DNA from: Ochromonas danica
Lineage: Eukaryota > Sar > Chrysophyceae > Chromulinales > Chromulinaceae
Direction: 5' to 3'
NCBI GenBank assembly: GCA_015146655.1
Contig: VKHL01000063.1
Coordinates: 94,993-158,992, forward strand
Length of the DNA: 64,000 nucleotides
Position 1 is the first letter of the stretch; the number at the start of each line of letters is the position of its first letter. Below, in pieces: positions 1 to 10,077 of the stretch. Below the pieces are notes generated by a model, which searched no databases, was not told the origin of the DNA, and saw nothing but the letters and a program-made list of their open reading frames with translations. Both the position numbers and the translations under genes were made by a program.

Positions 1-2
1 GA

Positions 3-563
3 CAGTACAAGGAAGTGACTTTAAGACAGAGAAGTGACCACTATATGCCAGTGAAGCTTCTGAAGCATCTATTAGAACCCTATCAGATTCACTTGGAAAC
101 TCTCACATCTGAGGCGTGTTTGATCTCTCTACTGCGCGATCTTCCCCATTTGAACTCTTTGCATTTGATGCCTTCGTTTGGCAATCAGCACTCTGATGCT
201 ACTTTGTCAGCTATCACAGAGCATGCGAAGAGGCTGAGAGACTTGCATTTATCAACTAAGTATCCCTATTTATTGTCCTTTTCTAATAGGATGTTGACGG
301 AGTTGATCAAGAGCTGTGAGGTGATTGAGAGTTTAACTATACGATGGTGCGAAACGGAAAGTCTGGTGGCATTATCGGAGCTTTCTAGCCTAAGCATGGT
401 TAATATCACTTCTGAGAGTGTTTCAGAAGAGTTGTTGGATGGATTGCTACTGGATGAGAAGATGAAATGGCCTTCTACACTGCAAGAAGGTTCTCTCTTA
501 TCATATACTCGAAGACAACAGTATTGTTTCGATAAAGAATCTCATCACTGGACCAAACTGTGA
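3..563 (+). CDS. LRR-like family protein, copy a (C-terminal part, cut by window edge)
   Basis: The reading frame is open from the window edge, so the apparent GTG start at 15 is not a real start; in-frame codons before it (Q-Y-K-E) match the same position in the other family copies. The visible 187 residues correspond to the last third of the intact copy at 22945-24549: a leucine-rich stretch (LISLLRDLPHLNSLHL, then an ATLSAITEHAK block), the LLLDEKMKWPST block, and an end in HHWTKL followed by TGA. Spacing of leucines suggests degenerate leucine-rich repeats, normally a protein-binding solenoid. No catalytic motif is visible. This is one of five copies in the window; whether this one is intact cannot be judged because its 5' two thirds lie outside. 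Confidence 0.7.
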   Translation, partial: QYKEVTLRQRSDHYMPVKLLKHLLEPYQIHLETLTSEACLISLLRDLPHLNSLHLMPSFGNQHSDATLSAITEHAKRLRDLHLSTKYPYLLSFSNRMLTELIKSCEVIESLTIRWCETESLVALSELSSLSMVNITSESVSEELLDGLLLDEKMKWPSTLQEGSLLSYTRRQQYCFDKESHHWTKL

Positions 564-591
564 TGAAAGTGATAATAATGATGGATGATGA

Positions 592-712
592 TGATCTAGA
601 GCATATCTGAGTGTGTCTAGACACTGTGTCTGTGATAGATATAACATAATAACGATAAGAAGTGTTATAATATCCTCATTGGTTATCATCCATGATGACA
701 CAGAATTCTTCT
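592..712 (+). repeat. Conserved 3' flanking element of the LRR-like family
   Basis: About 120 bp just after the stop codon recur, mostly unchanged, after other copies of the family: minus strand at about 46985-47110 and 13820-13915, and partly at 22872-22925. The shared core contains CATATCTGAGTGTGTCT, a small palindrome GTGTCTAGACAC, and AATAACGATAAGAA followed by TCCTCATTGGTTATCATC. The duplication units therefore extend beyond the coding region. The rest of the stretch from 564 to the DUSP gene at 1203, apart from the CTAGT satellite, shows nothing recognisable. Confidence 0.6.
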
Positions 713-771
713 GATCTGGCTTCTAAGAAGAATGAAAGAACATTCACCTTCATCACTGATTGACTTCTTTG

Positions 772-980
772 TAGTCTAGTCTAGTCTAGTCTAGTCTAGT
801 CTAGTCTAGTCTAGTCTAGTCTAGTCCAGTCTAGTCTAGTCTAGTCTAGTCTAGTCTAGTCTAGTCTAGTCTAGTCTAGTCTAGTCTAGTCTAGTCTAGT
901 CTAGTCTAGTCTAGTTTAGTCTAGTTTAGTCTAGTCTAGTCTAGTTTAGTCTAGTTTAGTCTAGTTTAGTCTAGTTTAGT
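772..980 (+). repeat. Pentanucleotide satellite (CTAGT)n
   Basis: About 41 tandem copies of CTAGT. The first ~140 bp are almost pure; in the last ~70 bp, units with TTAGT replace CTAGT in alternating fashion, so the array has a homogeneous and a variant half. CTAGT contains the self-complementary tetramer CTAG, so the array could form slipped or cruciform structures. It lies between the LRR-like copy a and the DUSP gene. Confidence 0.95.
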
Positions 981-1202
981 GGAGCAGTTATCAGTCACAA
1001 GGGGATGCCAGCTGTGACATCAATCCAGACGTGACCACTATCATCGGCGTATCTGGTAGACAATGGAAATACTAGTAGTCTTCAGTCTAATGACCAATTC
1101 AATACAATACAATTCATTTACTAATTTAAATAATACATTTCAATCCTATATCAATATTCACTTCTTCTTCCAGTTACTCTTTCTAATACCTAGAACACCT
1201 TG

Positions 1203-2440
1203 CTATTCTTTAAGATACACCTTCTCAAAGAACTAACCAATCATCATATAGAGTAAGAAAAAATGTATCAACTAATAGGGAAGATAGCATAATCTTTGAT
1301 ACTTACCGATTCACGACGTTTAGCAAGATCTTCAGGAGGAGAAGAAGTATCATACGATGAGAAGCGAGGTTTTACACTACCTTCATCTTCTCCACGACCC
1401 ATTGAAGTAGAGATTAAGAGAGGACCTGTCTTGGGCTCTACAGGTTTGAGCAGAGAACTGATACCCGAGTTAACAGGGAGGGCGTCAGCTTTCTGCTCTC
1501 CATCTCCCTTAGACTCTTCCCCTTCTCCTTTCTCCTCCTCCACATCCTGTTCACTGTTCTTCTTCTTCTCTTCTTCTTCTTCACGTGCTTTCTTTTGCTT
1601 TGATTTAACACCCAAGGAGATCTTAAGAAACTTCTTCTTTTTCTTCTTATTCCCTTGATCTTTTGGTGGTGGTGGAGGATCTAATACATTCCAAAAGGCA
1701 GGATCAAACTCACCTGTTTCTCGTTTATTCTCTTTACGATATTCCATAGTAATGGTTGGTCCACTACCAGGATAGAGTTCTTGGAATTTTCTCCATACTT
1801 CAGGGGAGACACGACGATAATCCCCTGGACGATCATTCCTTGCCATAAATAATCCAAATCTTCCAACATACTTGCCTTGGACATAATCAAATTGTAAAAG
1901 ATGATCATTACGACATGGACCAGGACATGGTGCAATATCACGTGCAAAATGAACATAAGCTAACCAAGAAGCAATCCAAGAAGAACTCATGATATACCAT
2001 GTCTTTCCTTCCTAGAATATGATTATGAGCATCAACATCATCAGCATCATCGTCAATAAGAGAGAAGGGAGAACTGAAAAAAGATACTTCATTGAAGAAG
2101 AAGAACAACAAAAAACTGAAAGATATGCTTACTTCTTCATCGACAAAGTCAATTTCAAGGACTTCCTTCAACTGACGCTTTCTCTCAATGGGATGTTCAA
2201 GTCCTATCAGTCAAACACAATCATCATTACCATAGAGGACAGAGGTAAGAAGAAGAAGAGGAGGAGGAGGATGATGATGAAGAAGAAGGAGGAGAAGGGG
2301 AAATCATCATATTGAAATAGAATAGAAGGGATAGTCTACTGACCATAGTGTAGATTGCCTTTCTCATCCCAAGAGATATATCTTCGATCATAAATAAATG
2401 CCTCATCATCTTCTTCTTGTTTAGATGATGATGAACCCAT
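1203..2440 (-). CDS. DUSP-domain protein (domain found in ubiquitin-specific proteases)
   Basis: Four-exon model on the minus strand: 2344-2440, 2133-2203, 1307-2011 and 1203-1232, with donors GTCAGT, GTAAGC and GTAAGT and matching phases, giving 300 residues. Residues about 60-150 fit a DUSP domain: a tryptophan-rich start (SSSWIASWLAY), PGP at 86-88, an N-D-H-L-L stretch, the PEVW-RKF helix and YPGSGPTI near 136-143. DUSP domains are protein-interaction modules mostly found beside USP catalytic domains, but no Cys/His protease boxes are present. The rest is a Lys/Glu-rich disordered tail with a proline run. The N-terminus starts MGSSSSK, so N-myristoylation is possible. Likely a ubiquitin-pathway adaptor; a substrate cannot be named. 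Confidence 0.7.
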
Positions 2441-2534
2441 TTCTTCTCTGAAATGATTCTCTTCTTTATGAAATTAAAATAACGGATGAGCAATTGATTT
2501 GATCACCGAAGATCTGCTCAGCCCCCACCCCAGT

Positions 2535-2561
2535 AACCCTAAACCCTAAACCCTAAACCCT
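2535..2561 (+). repeat. Short interstitial telomeric repeat (CCCTAAA)n
   Basis: Nearly four uninterrupted units of CCCTAAA (plant-type TTTAGGG on the other strand) lie about 95 bp upstream of the DUSP gene start. The array is too short and internal to be a chromosome end. Similar short motifs in plant promoters are called telo-boxes; they can also be scars of telomerase-assisted repair. Imperfect CCCTAA-like pieces also occur near 20636. Confidence 0.85.
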
Positions 2562-2587
2562 CTGTCGTTACTTGCTGACCTCGTCGA

Positions 2588-2938
2588 TTGGATAACTACA
2601 GTGGTTCGGTTATCAAGTATGTTGCGTATGAAATCAAATTGCTCGCAATTCACATGTTTAACCACATGGATACAACACAGGTGGTTATGCCTAGCAGCTG
2701 CTTAGTGGCGATTAAGCAAAGCTTGCTCTGTGCAGGCATGCGAGGTGTGACAACGATACAACACGAGAAACTGGAAAATGGAAGACCGGCTCACCTAGAT
2801 ATATTAAAAAGCAAGTTCTTCAGTTCCACACCCAATGTCTGGCAACTTGTCAACTGCGCCACCGTGTTTATCTTTGATGATCATCAGGATCAGGTTGGTG
2901 GACACAATTTGCGTCCACTACAGGAAAGTTGGAGATGA
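2588..2938 (+). other. Open frame of doubtful coding status within gap 2441-3279
   Basis: A 117-codon open frame that begins with a TTG; its first ATG is about 20 codons in (M-F-N-H-M-D-T-T). The residue mix is plausible for protein but I recognise no domain, and no convincing splice links it to the gene starting at 3280. It may be a decayed 5' part of that gene or a chance frame. The rest of 2441-3279 shows only the telomeric repeat. Confidence 0.2.
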
Positions 2939-3279
2939 TGGGGACTTAGCGAAATATCCATAACTAAGGAAAACGAAAACACTCTGTACTCTACCTGCCT
3001 TTCATTGGAGCAAAACGTGCGTCTTCTGCGCACAGACCTGAAAGCAAAGATGAAAGCAAAGACCGGAAATGCTACGACGGAATAAACGAGATACAGTTGA
3101 ATTGGATGCCACGCGTTTCTCCTCAGCTCACAAGGGGACTAACAACGTAACTGAAAGATACGAAGATCTTTCAAGACCTTCTCTCGGTCCCTGTCATTGA
3201 ATTGAGAAAGCTCCCTCATCTTCTCACAATCAAATACCAATGACCCTTCGTCACAGTAGATGTGACAATAATCAAAAGA

Positions 3280-4314
3280 ATGTCTGAGATGTTCCAGTCT
3301 GCTGATCAAGTTCACTCCTCCCAAGACAACAAGGTGGACACCTCTTCCTCTGAGAAAGAACCTTGTTTTGATCAAATTGAAGCTAATCGTTCTCTTTCCT
3401 CTTTGGACGAGGAAACGTCTTCCATCCCTTTGGTCAGTCTCTATTGGCAAAGGAAAGGAGATATTTTAGAGCATTTCTATAATAATAGCCACTGTTGCAA
3501 GTCTTCGCAGGGCTTTCTGTTGAAGGAAGATGTGACAGATGAGGAATTTAATGCTTTTGCTGAGGCCATGAAAGGATGCATACATCATGGTCTTTCTCCG
3601 CATTTTTCTCATGTCAAGAATGAAGTCTACATTCATGATATGGACTTGGTTTTCCATTCGCAGGTGATCAAAATCATTGATCATTTTGTTTGCTATGATT
3701 ATAATAAGCGCATCAATCAAGGAGACATGCTTAATCCCATTCATATCCATCCTCGAAGAACTCCTATAGCTTTTGCTGAGAATGCTATTCTCATTCCCGA
3801 TGCGGTGTATCATCATATGAACAACGATTTACTCTCTTTGATAGTGGAAGCAGGCTTTGCTGACAACATAGCTCATCTGCATCATGTTGTTCATGATATC
3901 TACATGAAGGATCCTAGAGTTCGAATGGCGATTGCCATTAAGATTGACTCCACACCTCACTTCGAGAATTCTGATGTAGCTATCCTCGCTCTTGTTTATT
4001 TACGTGAGGAAAGAAGGATAAATATACAAGTCGTTAATCTTGGGTCAATATGGCCGTGTCCTGAGTTGTCGAAACAACTTCAAGAAGTGGCAGAGCTTTC
4101 GCAAATACCTGTAATGTTGGGATGCAGCGAATTGGTTGTTCCATCCGCTGCGATGTTTCATGGTGCTGAGGCTGATTTAATACGTCGAATTGAAGCAGGC
4201 ACCCCAAACAATGAGCTGGACTGTTTGCTGAATGTGGAGACAATTCGAAGGGAATGTCTCGAAGGTTTTCGTTCATCCAAAGAACATTTTCTGCATGAGA
4301 CTGCAAAGTGTTAA
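3280..4314 (+). CDS. Possible PD-(D/E)XK nuclease-fold protein (Uma2-like architecture)
   Basis: Single-exon frame of 344 residues counted from the ATG at 3280; the open frame begins 18 bp earlier without an ATG. The middle third has the strand pattern of Uma2/restriction-endonuclease-fold proteins: a PDA with the D preceding a helix, then LIVEAGFADNIAHLHH, a helix, and a hydrophobic strand MAIAIKI. In this family the acidic residue of the first pair and the E of the EAG segment bind metal; the lysine normally directly after E is absent and may be replaced by the lysine in AIKI. Hence this is either a diverged nuclease or an inactive fold. A Ser/Glu-rich 60-residue N-terminus precedes it. No neighbour suggests a pathway. 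Confidence 0.4.
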   Translation: MSEMFQSADQVHSSQDNKVDTSSSEKEPCFDQIEANRSLSSLDEETSSIPLVSLYWQRKGDILEHFYNNSHCCKSSQGFLLKEDVTDEEFNAFAEAMKGCIHHGLSPHFSHVKNEVYIHDMDLVFHSQVIKIIDHFVCYDYNKRINQGDMLNPIHIHPRRTPIAFAENAILIPDAVYHHMNNDLLSLIVEAGFADNIAHLHHVVHDIYMKDPRVRMAIAIKIDSTPHFENSDVAILALVYLREERRINIQVVNLGSIWPCPELSKQLQEVAELSQIPVMLGCSELVVPSAAMFHGAEADLIRRIEAGTPNNELDCLLNVETIRRECLEGFRSSKEHFLHETAKC

Positions 4315-4908
4315 AAATGTCCTATTTGTTGTAGATCTTTAGTTCAAGACTAATGTTAATGTCAATATCATTTCAATCCTCTTGGCTAATTCACTGACTA
4401 AAGCATGTCACTTGACAAGTAATCCTTGGGAAGAGAACTAAAGCATGAGCTATGAAGCCTAAGACAGAAGAGCCAAAGACAGGTTGCAACAAGCAGAACA
4501 ATAACAATGGAGACAAGGGAGCAAGACACCGACATGTTAATTTACAGCCAGCAGTGATCTTTCCGAGTCAGTATAATAGAGAATCGCACACACTAAAACA
4601 ATGAGAAAAGAAGCGCTCAATCGCCTCAAATGAATCATTGCGACTTTAATGTCTGCGCAAACCTATCTCGACCACGATCATTTCGATTCAATGAGCTCAT
4701 ACCACAAGCAAGTCACAATAACCATTACCACCACACAACACAGAGCAGGACATTATAATTTGACGACACTTTGTCCTACTGTACTTTGGAAGCTGTTGAA
4801 TGGCAACGATAATGACGACAATGAAAACAGTGCCAAACAAGAGAAAAGGTGATCAAAGAAGCACAGGCCACAAGATGATGATGATGATGATGATTCGATA
4901 GCTTCCAA
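4315..4908. other. Intergenic region without recognised features
   Basis: Convergent spacer between the nuclease-fold gene and the kinase gene. It holds a short (GAT)n run near 4875-4897 just beyond the kinase stop codon. The 67-codon frame at 4649-4852 has no recognisable domain and I regard it as chance. Confidence 0.6.
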
Positions 4909-7900
4909 TTAGAAGTCCTTGTCCCAATTGCCATGATCAACATACCCATTGTCAACATGCTCCTCAACGGCATAAGGATCGAAATGAGAGGTATCTGTTA
5001 AAGAAGTAATCTTGGGGACCCAAGGAGCTTTCAATGTCTTATTGAAGACAGCATCAAAGTCGATGGTAGAGAACCACTTGTGAGTTTTGATATCCTCAAC
5101 GCCACCTTTCAAATTACCCAAACGAGTGTTTACTTCACGTGATAACAAACGCTTGACCAAATCCTGAATAACATATCAAAACAACAAACAAGCATAAGCA
5201 ACACACACACACACCACATACTAAACATACAAACAACATCTAACCTTGCAATCAGGAGGAAAGTTCTTAGGGAAGACCAAACGACCCGAGACGATATTCT
5301 TACAAATAACTACTTGATCATTATCATGAGGATCCAAGAAAGGACTGTAACCTGCTTGCATCTCATAAATGAGAATACCCAATGCCCAGTAATCCACAGC
5401 CTTTGTATGCCCACGAGCTAAGACAAGCTCTGGGGCAAGATATTCTGGTGTTCCACAAAGAGTATATGATTTCCCTGTAATCACTTTTGCAAAGCCAAAA
5501 TCGACTAACTTAGGATAACCAGCTTTATCAATAAGACAGTTCTCAGGCTTCATATCTCTATAGGCAATATCTTTTCCATGAAGATATTCTAAAGCCAATA
5601 GAATAACAGAAGCATAGAAGATAGCATGATGATTAGGAACACCATCTGAAGTATTTGTATGCAAGAGATTGAATAATTCTCCACCTTGAATAAATTCTAA
5701 CAACATATAAAGTTTCTTACTATCTTTATAAGTTTGATATAATTGTAGAATAAAAGGATGATTGGATGTGATCATAATATTCTTTTCATTGAGAATATTA
5801 GTCTGTTGCTTATTGGCAACAATCTCTGATTTCAATAATGCTTTCAAGGCATAGACATTATTCTTATTCTTCTTATCTTGTACTAAAGTAACACGACCAA
5901 AGGTACCTGATCCTAAGACACCTAAGGTAATCAAGTCAGTAAATGGGATATTTGTTAATTTCTTCTCTGGAGCTGGAAGATTTGTTGAAGAACTCTCTAA
6001 ACTCTTCTTTAAAATATCCCAACGTTGTTGTGTTTCAATACTCATGATATGTTGAATAGAGGAGAGGATTTGAATGAAAGCATCACGATCCAATACAAAG
6101 CAAACGACTTCAGAGATTGAGATCACATCTGCTTTACGTACATCATTATCTAATAGAGCCATCTCACCAAAATAAGAACCTGGTCGTAATTCACTGAGAA
6201 GAGAACGACTGCCATTCTTTTCTGCTTCGACTTTTGCTGTACCTTGTTTAATAATATAAAACTTCCTTCCTATTATTAACATCATCATCATAACATAAAG
6301 ACAAATTAACTTTATATCAGTATACTAAATAAACAACTATAACAACATCAACAAGGGAATAGAGTAGGGTATCATTCAGAGAAGAGATACCAGTAGATAG
6401 AGCAAACTGTATTGTTGTATAGGTTATTAAATACTATAGTAAAGGGCAAGAGGCAGGATGGTTTAGTGATAGGTGTGGGTCTAGTGTTAGCCAATGTTAT
6501 ACCCCCAACCACTTGGTGCATGCATGATACGGGCACACATCTACCCTCTTACCCAAACATGCATGGCATTGATGGACTGGACTACTCCAGACACACATAC
6601 TGACTAACTCATAGTAGTTAGCCATTAATACACAACAATACAACAACATGCAGTATCAAAATGACAAACAAACATCATCATAACAATGATTATCATCATC
6701 ATACCTTGTTCTCCTTGTTTAATAATAGTATACTCTGGTGGGAAAGATTCAATAACCATTGCTTGTGATACACGCATTATCTCTTGTTTATTTAACTTCT
6801 CAAAGAGTTTAATAGATTTTAAAATACGAATATTCATATTATGATCTAATAACTCTCTTAAAGGACCTAATAGAGTATTAAATGCTTCTCGATCTAATGC
6901 TAATAACTTTACATGAGATTGTGCTGTAATGGTTGCAGCACGTGGTTCTCCTGTAATCAATGCACGTTCACCAAAATAATCTCCTGTTGTTAATGTATGA
7001 TCTGCAAAGGATGCTCCAACATCTGATACTAAGACAGTACCTTCTTTAATCATATAGAAGACATTTCCTTCTGATCCTTTACGAATAATCACATCACCTG
7101 TATTATATGGAAAGATTTCCACACTATCAGCTACTTTATCTAATTGTTCTTCTGTTAACTCTTGTAATAGAGGAACATGTGATAAAGCTCTCTTGATTTC
7201 AATAGCACGATTTGATGAACTTTGTGCTACAACAAGCTTGTATGTCTCACGATCCAAAGAGAAGACGACAGAGTCATTATCAGCTTGAATAGTTGCTTGA
7301 CGTGGAGAGTTATAAATCAAAGCAAGTTCACCAAAGGAATTACCAGGTGATAGTTTAGCAACAGTCTTCTTATCAACAATGACAGTAAATTGTCCAGATT
7401 CAATCACATAGAAGTATCGTCCTTCCTCTCCTTGAGTGATGATATTCTCACCGGCAGAGACAGAGACAGCTTCCATTGTTAGAGCGAGCTCATGAACATC
7501 TTGCTCGGTTAGTGAGGTGAAGATGTAGTTCTGACTCAGTGCAGACACTATCATTATTATCATAATCATCCCGTAGCATCACCAGCACGACAACACAGTC
7601 CAAGACAGACAGAGAGAAGAGAGAGAAACAGCCACAGAGTCATTGACATAGACACACAGGGAAGAGAGAGAAAGGGTTAGTCAGTTTGTCATTGAGACAG
7701 GCAAGATTACAGCAGAGGAAGAGGAAGAGATAGCGAGATAGAGAGGTGGTCTACCCTCTACCTTATACTACTGTTACTACAGTGTTCTATTACTTGGTGT
7801 ACACTACCTCCCTTACTACCCGACCATTGATAGCACACACACATACACTCACAACATATACACAGCCATAGTGGAGAGAGATCCCTCACCTAACATCTTC

Positions 7901-8145
7901 ATCTGCTGGGCTGTCTTGGGCACTTGCTTGAAGATGAAGGTCTCTCTTTGTAAGTCTAGACCATGATTAAATACATTGGCACGTTTAGCACGGAAGGCTA
8001 ATTCAATCTTCTCTTCACGTTGACTTTTCACAGGAGAAGAGCCTTGTGAAGTATTACCACCACTACCTCCACTATGGTGTTGTTCAGCAGCATTAGAAGC
8101 TAATGGATTTGCATCACTTCGTGTAGAAGATTGACAACAACCCAT
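4909..8145 (-). CDS. Cyclic-nucleotide-dependent AGC protein kinase (PKG-type)
   Basis: Four exons on the minus strand: 7890-8145, 6705-7547, 5245-6269 and 4909-5163, with compatible phases, giving 792 residues. The N-terminus MGCCQSS predicts myristoylation at Gly2 and palmitoylation at Cys3/Cys4, so membrane attachment. Three cyclic-nucleotide-binding domains follow: phosphate cassettes FGELALIYNSPRQAT (157-171), FGERALITGEPRAAT (277-291) and FGEMALLDNDVRKAD (400-414), the last lacking the usual PRxA. The kinase domain spans about 478-740: Gly loop GSGTFGRV, Lys509, YRDMKPEN with Asp605, DFG at 623-625, activation-loop Thr636 in YTLCGTPEY. The C-terminal AGC tail ends NWDKDF as in PKGs. All catalytic residues are present. 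It should phosphorylate Ser/Thr substrates when a cyclic nucleotide binds. Which nucleotide is unclear, because none of the cassettes has Thr directly after the key Arg. Confidence 0.93.
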
Positions 8146-8789
8146 TCCTTACTATACTATACTATACTAGAATAGGATAATAATGATTATAATAAATATA
8201 TCAATAAAGAGGAGACAGGAAGAGATTTGACGAAAAAAAAAAAGAATTAGAAAATCTTGTTTTAATCCAATATTTCGATCTTTGTTGTTGTTGTTATTGT
8301 TATTGTTGAGTTAATTTAAGATCTTGAGATTTTTGTATTATCTTTAAGTAATCAATCAAGTCCTACTTCCTTCTTGATGATTTCAAGAGAAGGAGGGTAG
8401 GGTAGGCACAGTAGAAGAAAGGAGAAGATGTTGATGAAGATGATGATGATGATGATCAAGTCACTCACTCTGTTGTTGTTGTTGGTCTGCCTCACCGACC
8501 GAAGATACAGCACCCAAGCCCAACGAACTATTCCGTGGAATTGTCCATGGAAAATTCCATCACGGAAAATTTGGCAGGGCTTGAAAATTTAAGAATGTGG
8601 CTTTTTACAGAGAATAGTACGACTTTTAACCATGCAAAGAGAACCACAACAGCGCACCAAAAAGTCAATTTTTCAATTTTTCAAGTCCCACCACATGGTT
8701 TAACTTCCCCCATAATTTAACTTCCCCGCATTAACTTAATAAGAGAATGCAATGGGAATTCCATTTTGAGCAGAAAAAAGGATGAGAAC
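8146..8789. promoter_or_regulatory. Divergent intergenic region between kinase and phosphatase genes
   Basis: Both flanking genes are transcribed away from this 644 bp stretch, so it must contain both promoters. It has an A-run near 8234, a (TTG)n/(ATTGTT)n run near 8282-8310, a (GAT)n run near 8432-8454, and related pieces reading TGGAATT...CCATGG and AAAATTCCATCACGG around 8535-8570. No TATA or initiator element can be assigned with confidence. Confidence 0.35.
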
Positions 8790-9729
8790 ATGAGAATAGA
8801 AACACTGCCTATTCTCTCCATTCTATGGACACTTCTACCTACCTCTATAAACGCTACCATTTCATCATCTACTCGACGATTCAGTAGACTGATCATGTCA
8901 TCATCTTCCTCCTCTGAGAAGACCTTCTATTTCATCCGTCATGGCCTCACAGAGATGAATGAATATCTGCACCGTGTACCATGGGGTAGCAAACACTTCT
9001 CTGAGCCTTTCCTACATGATACTCGACTCTCACCACAAGGTGTAGCACAGTGTCAAGAAGCTCATCGAGCCTTGGCCAGACAACTTCTTCCACCTCATAG
9101 AGGGACAGTAGCAGGGGTAACAGGGGTAGCAGCGGGAGGGCAGGTAGCCTTACCCTTTGACCAGATCGACCTCGTTGTCACTTCTCCACTCACTCGTACT
9201 ATCCAAACAGCCAACTATCTTCTCTATGGTACCTCTCACCCTCTGGTCTCCCCACAAGTGAAGAAGATTGTTCAACCTCTATTAGCTGAGAGAGTCTATA
9301 TGGTCTCTGACACTGGTAGACATAAGGAAAGTCTAATAGAAGACTTTCCTGACTATGACTTCTCTCTTCTTCCCTCTCGTGAGTGGTGGTATGAACATGA
9401 TGAGAGAGAACATCAACCTTATGTAGAGTGGAGACCACCTGGTGAGATTAGCTATTGTAGTCAATTCTACCATATTACATGTGTTGATTTTAACCATCAT
9501 GTATATGTGATTAGATGGTCAGTATAAGATCTTTGGTGAGCCAGAGTATCTCTTCCGTCAACGTTTACTTCAGGCAAGACAATGGCTACTCTCACTAGAA
9601 CAAAACCATGTGATAGTAGTCAGTCATTGGGGAGTGCTTAGAGGATTGACAGGGTTTGACTTCAGAAACCTTGAGATTAGACGAGTACAAGCTTCAGAAC
9701 TGTTACCAGAGCCTTTCATTGACCCTTAA
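8790..9729 (+). CDS. Histidine phosphatase superfamily (phosphoglycerate-mutase-like) protein
   Basis: Two exons, 8790-9441 and 9515-9729, phase 1 across a GTGAGA...TTAG intron of 73 bp, giving 288 residues. The RHG motif is FYFIRHGLTE with catalytic His51; TSPLTRTIQTA carries the expected downstream Arg, and VVSHWGVLRGL supplies the second catalytic His near the C-terminus. These enzymes remove phosphate through a phosphohistidine intermediate; substrate cannot be inferred. The first 22 residues (MRIETLPILSILWTLLPTS) are hydrophobic and may be a signal or anchor; an alternative start at Met36 (MSSSSSSEK) would give a cytosolic enzyme. Confidence 0.88.
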
Positions 9730-10077
9730 GAGAGAGAGTGTGTGTGTGAGTGACTGAGAGAAGAAAGATAGGGGGTGTTTATTGTAAATAGAGGCTGTAG
9801 TCCACTGTTGTGTTATGATCTGTTCATTCTCTCTTCTAGACTTTCTTCACAGAAGTACTAAATTAACAACTAATCATGGTGACACTACTAGCTACTGCAA
9901 CAAGGAAAATGACAACTTAATGACACCATCGCGCGCACCACAATATTAGCATTAATAGCAACTTAATCATAGCATCGCGCGCATTACAATAACAACTTAC
10001 TCTCGCCCAGGCATCTACTCTGTGTACATGACAAGGTGTCTACGTCTACTAGACAATGAAGTATATGTGAACAGTTT
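9730..10077. repeat. Intergenic region with an imperfect direct repeat
   Basis: Convergent spacer of 348 bp. Around 9912-9995 a segment with an ACTTAAT core followed by CATCGCGCGCA(C/T)(C/T)ACAATA occurs twice about 42 bp apart (CGCGCG at about 9930 and 9976). Nothing else is recognised. Confidence 0.5.

Noticed and set aside
772-980. CRISPR-like array
   Set aside because: Units are contiguous five-base repeats without spacers, and the genome is eukaryotic.
1296-1658. Plus-strand 120-codon frame with polyserine and polyphenylalanine
   Set aside because: Antisense shadow of the Lys/Glu-rich DUSP-gene tail.
2535-2561. A chromosome end (telomere) at the CCCTAAA repeats
   Set aside because: Only about four units, and genes continue on both sides without a break.
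5221-8145. Three separate genes for the kinase region (two cyclic-nucleotide proteins and one kinase)
   Set aside because: Donor and acceptor sites with matching phase join all parts into one 792-residue PKG-type protein.
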